Source of the DNA: an uncultured Eubacteriales bacterium
GTDB lineage: Bacteria > Bacillota > Clostridia > Oscillospirales > Oscillospiraceae
NCBI GenBank assembly: GCA_900549885.1
Contig: URQA01000144.1
Location: 1-5,953 of the forward strand
Reading direction: 5' to 3'
Length of the DNA: 5,953 nucleotides
Shown here: positions 5,832 through 5,953 of the stretch, piece by piece
Position numbering within the stretch: position 1 is the first letter of the stretch
Layout of the letters: the number at the start of each line of letters is the position of its first letter
Made by a program: the position numbers and the translations under genes
Notes under the pieces: generated by a model
What the model saw: the letters and a program-made list of their open reading frames with translations, nothing else
What the model was told of the DNA's origin: nothing
Database searches by the model: none

Positions 5832-5889
5832 TTTTTTCGCGCCCGCAGGCGCAAAAGCCTCGCAGAGTTTGCGCCGCGCACGGCGCAAA
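5832..5889. repeat. cluster of hairpins with CGCA loops upstream of the Nudix gene
   Basis: TTTGCGCCG (5868-5876) and CGGCGCAAA (5881-5889) form a perfect nine-base stem with loop CGCA. GCGCC (5839-5843) and GGCGC (5848-5852) form a five-base stem with the same loop CGCA, extended by flanking T and A runs past one unpaired C. Between them CTC-GCA-GAG at 5860-5867 forms a miniature third stem. CGCA occurs at 5844, 5861 and 5877, spaced 17 and 16 bases. The two large hairpins look like diverged copies of one unit. No promoter was recognised in 5816-5953, so the element may lie in the Nudix leader or be a mobile intergenic repeat. Confidence 0.55.
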
Positions 5890-5931
5890 TAAAGTCAAAA
5901 TCATTTTTTCCGGCGGCAAGTGGGTGAGACT

Positions 5932-5953
5932 CCAAGAGCGCAAGCGCGATTGG
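5932..5953. other. interrupted 22-bp dyad at the window edge
   Basis: CCAA-GA-GCGC-AA-GCGC-GA-TTGG reads as an inverted repeat with a mismatched GA/GA step in each arm. It lies more than 110 bases upstream of the Nudix ATG and ends exactly at the window edge, so its full extent is unknown. It could be an operator, part of a larger repeat or the end of another gene. Confidence 0.25.

Noticed and set aside
5816..5935. 40-residue N-terminal extension of the Nudix protein from TTG 5935
   Set aside because: It translates the hairpin cluster, lacks a ribosome binding site, and the ATG at 5815 has GAGGG at good spacing and begins the family-like sequence.
1..5953. CRISPR array, tRNA, rRNA, transposase or integrase
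   Set aside because: No regularly spaced direct repeats of CRISPR length, no cloverleaf or rRNA-like stretches, and no mobile-element protein motifs were seen on either strand.

Overview
This window looks like a chromosomal fragment from a low-to-mid complexity Firmicute, most likely a gut member of the Clostridia/Oscillospiraceae type. The inference rests on G+C-rich coding with strong CTG/GTG/GCC codon use in the left two thirds, an HPr kinase gene (hprK) of the Firmicute type, an L28 protein with two CXXC pairs, strong Shine-Dalgarno sites, and TTG start codons. Taxonomy is inferred from style; no search was run.

Left block (1-4239, minus strand). Read in the direction of transcription, the order is hprK (HPr kinase/phosphorylase), glmS (glucosamine-6-phosphate synthase), a class I SAM-dependent methyltransferase, and a YhhN-family membrane protein (lysoplasmalogenase-like) whose 3' end runs off the window. 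The methyltransferase starts 24 nt after the glmS stop with its own Shine-Dalgarno, so those two are probably co-transcribed. The YhhN gene follows after about 75 nt. glmS appears to have its own extended -10 promoter in the roughly 100-nt gap after hprK. Its leader holds an imperfect hairpin and a possible 12-codon upstream ORF, but no recognisable glmS ribozyme.

Centre (4240-4680). A divergent promoter region separates hprK from rpmB (ribosomal protein L28, plus strand). rpmB is a compact unit: a -35/-10 promoter with 17-nt spacing, a GAGGAGG ribosome binding site, 62 codons, and an 11-bp perfect-stem terminator with a GAAA loop.

Right block (4681-5953). Composition changes here. A promoter with a perfect TATAAT drives a small AT-rich gene for an 88-residue protein with three predicted membrane segments and no recognised function. 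A bidirectional terminator separates it from a convergent Nudix hydrolase gene. Upstream of the Nudix gene lies a compact run of G+C-rich hairpins with matching CGCA loops (5832-5889), which may be a dispersed intergenic repeat.

Functionally the left block joins carbon-status signalling (HprK), the first step of amino-sugar and cell-wall precursor synthesis (GlmS) and possibly ether-lipid turnover (YhhN). Most of the window is ordinary housekeeping DNA. I see no defence system, CRISPR array, tRNA, rRNA or transposase. The best leads are the glmS leader, the hairpin cluster upstream of the Nudix gene, and the composition switch after rpmB.
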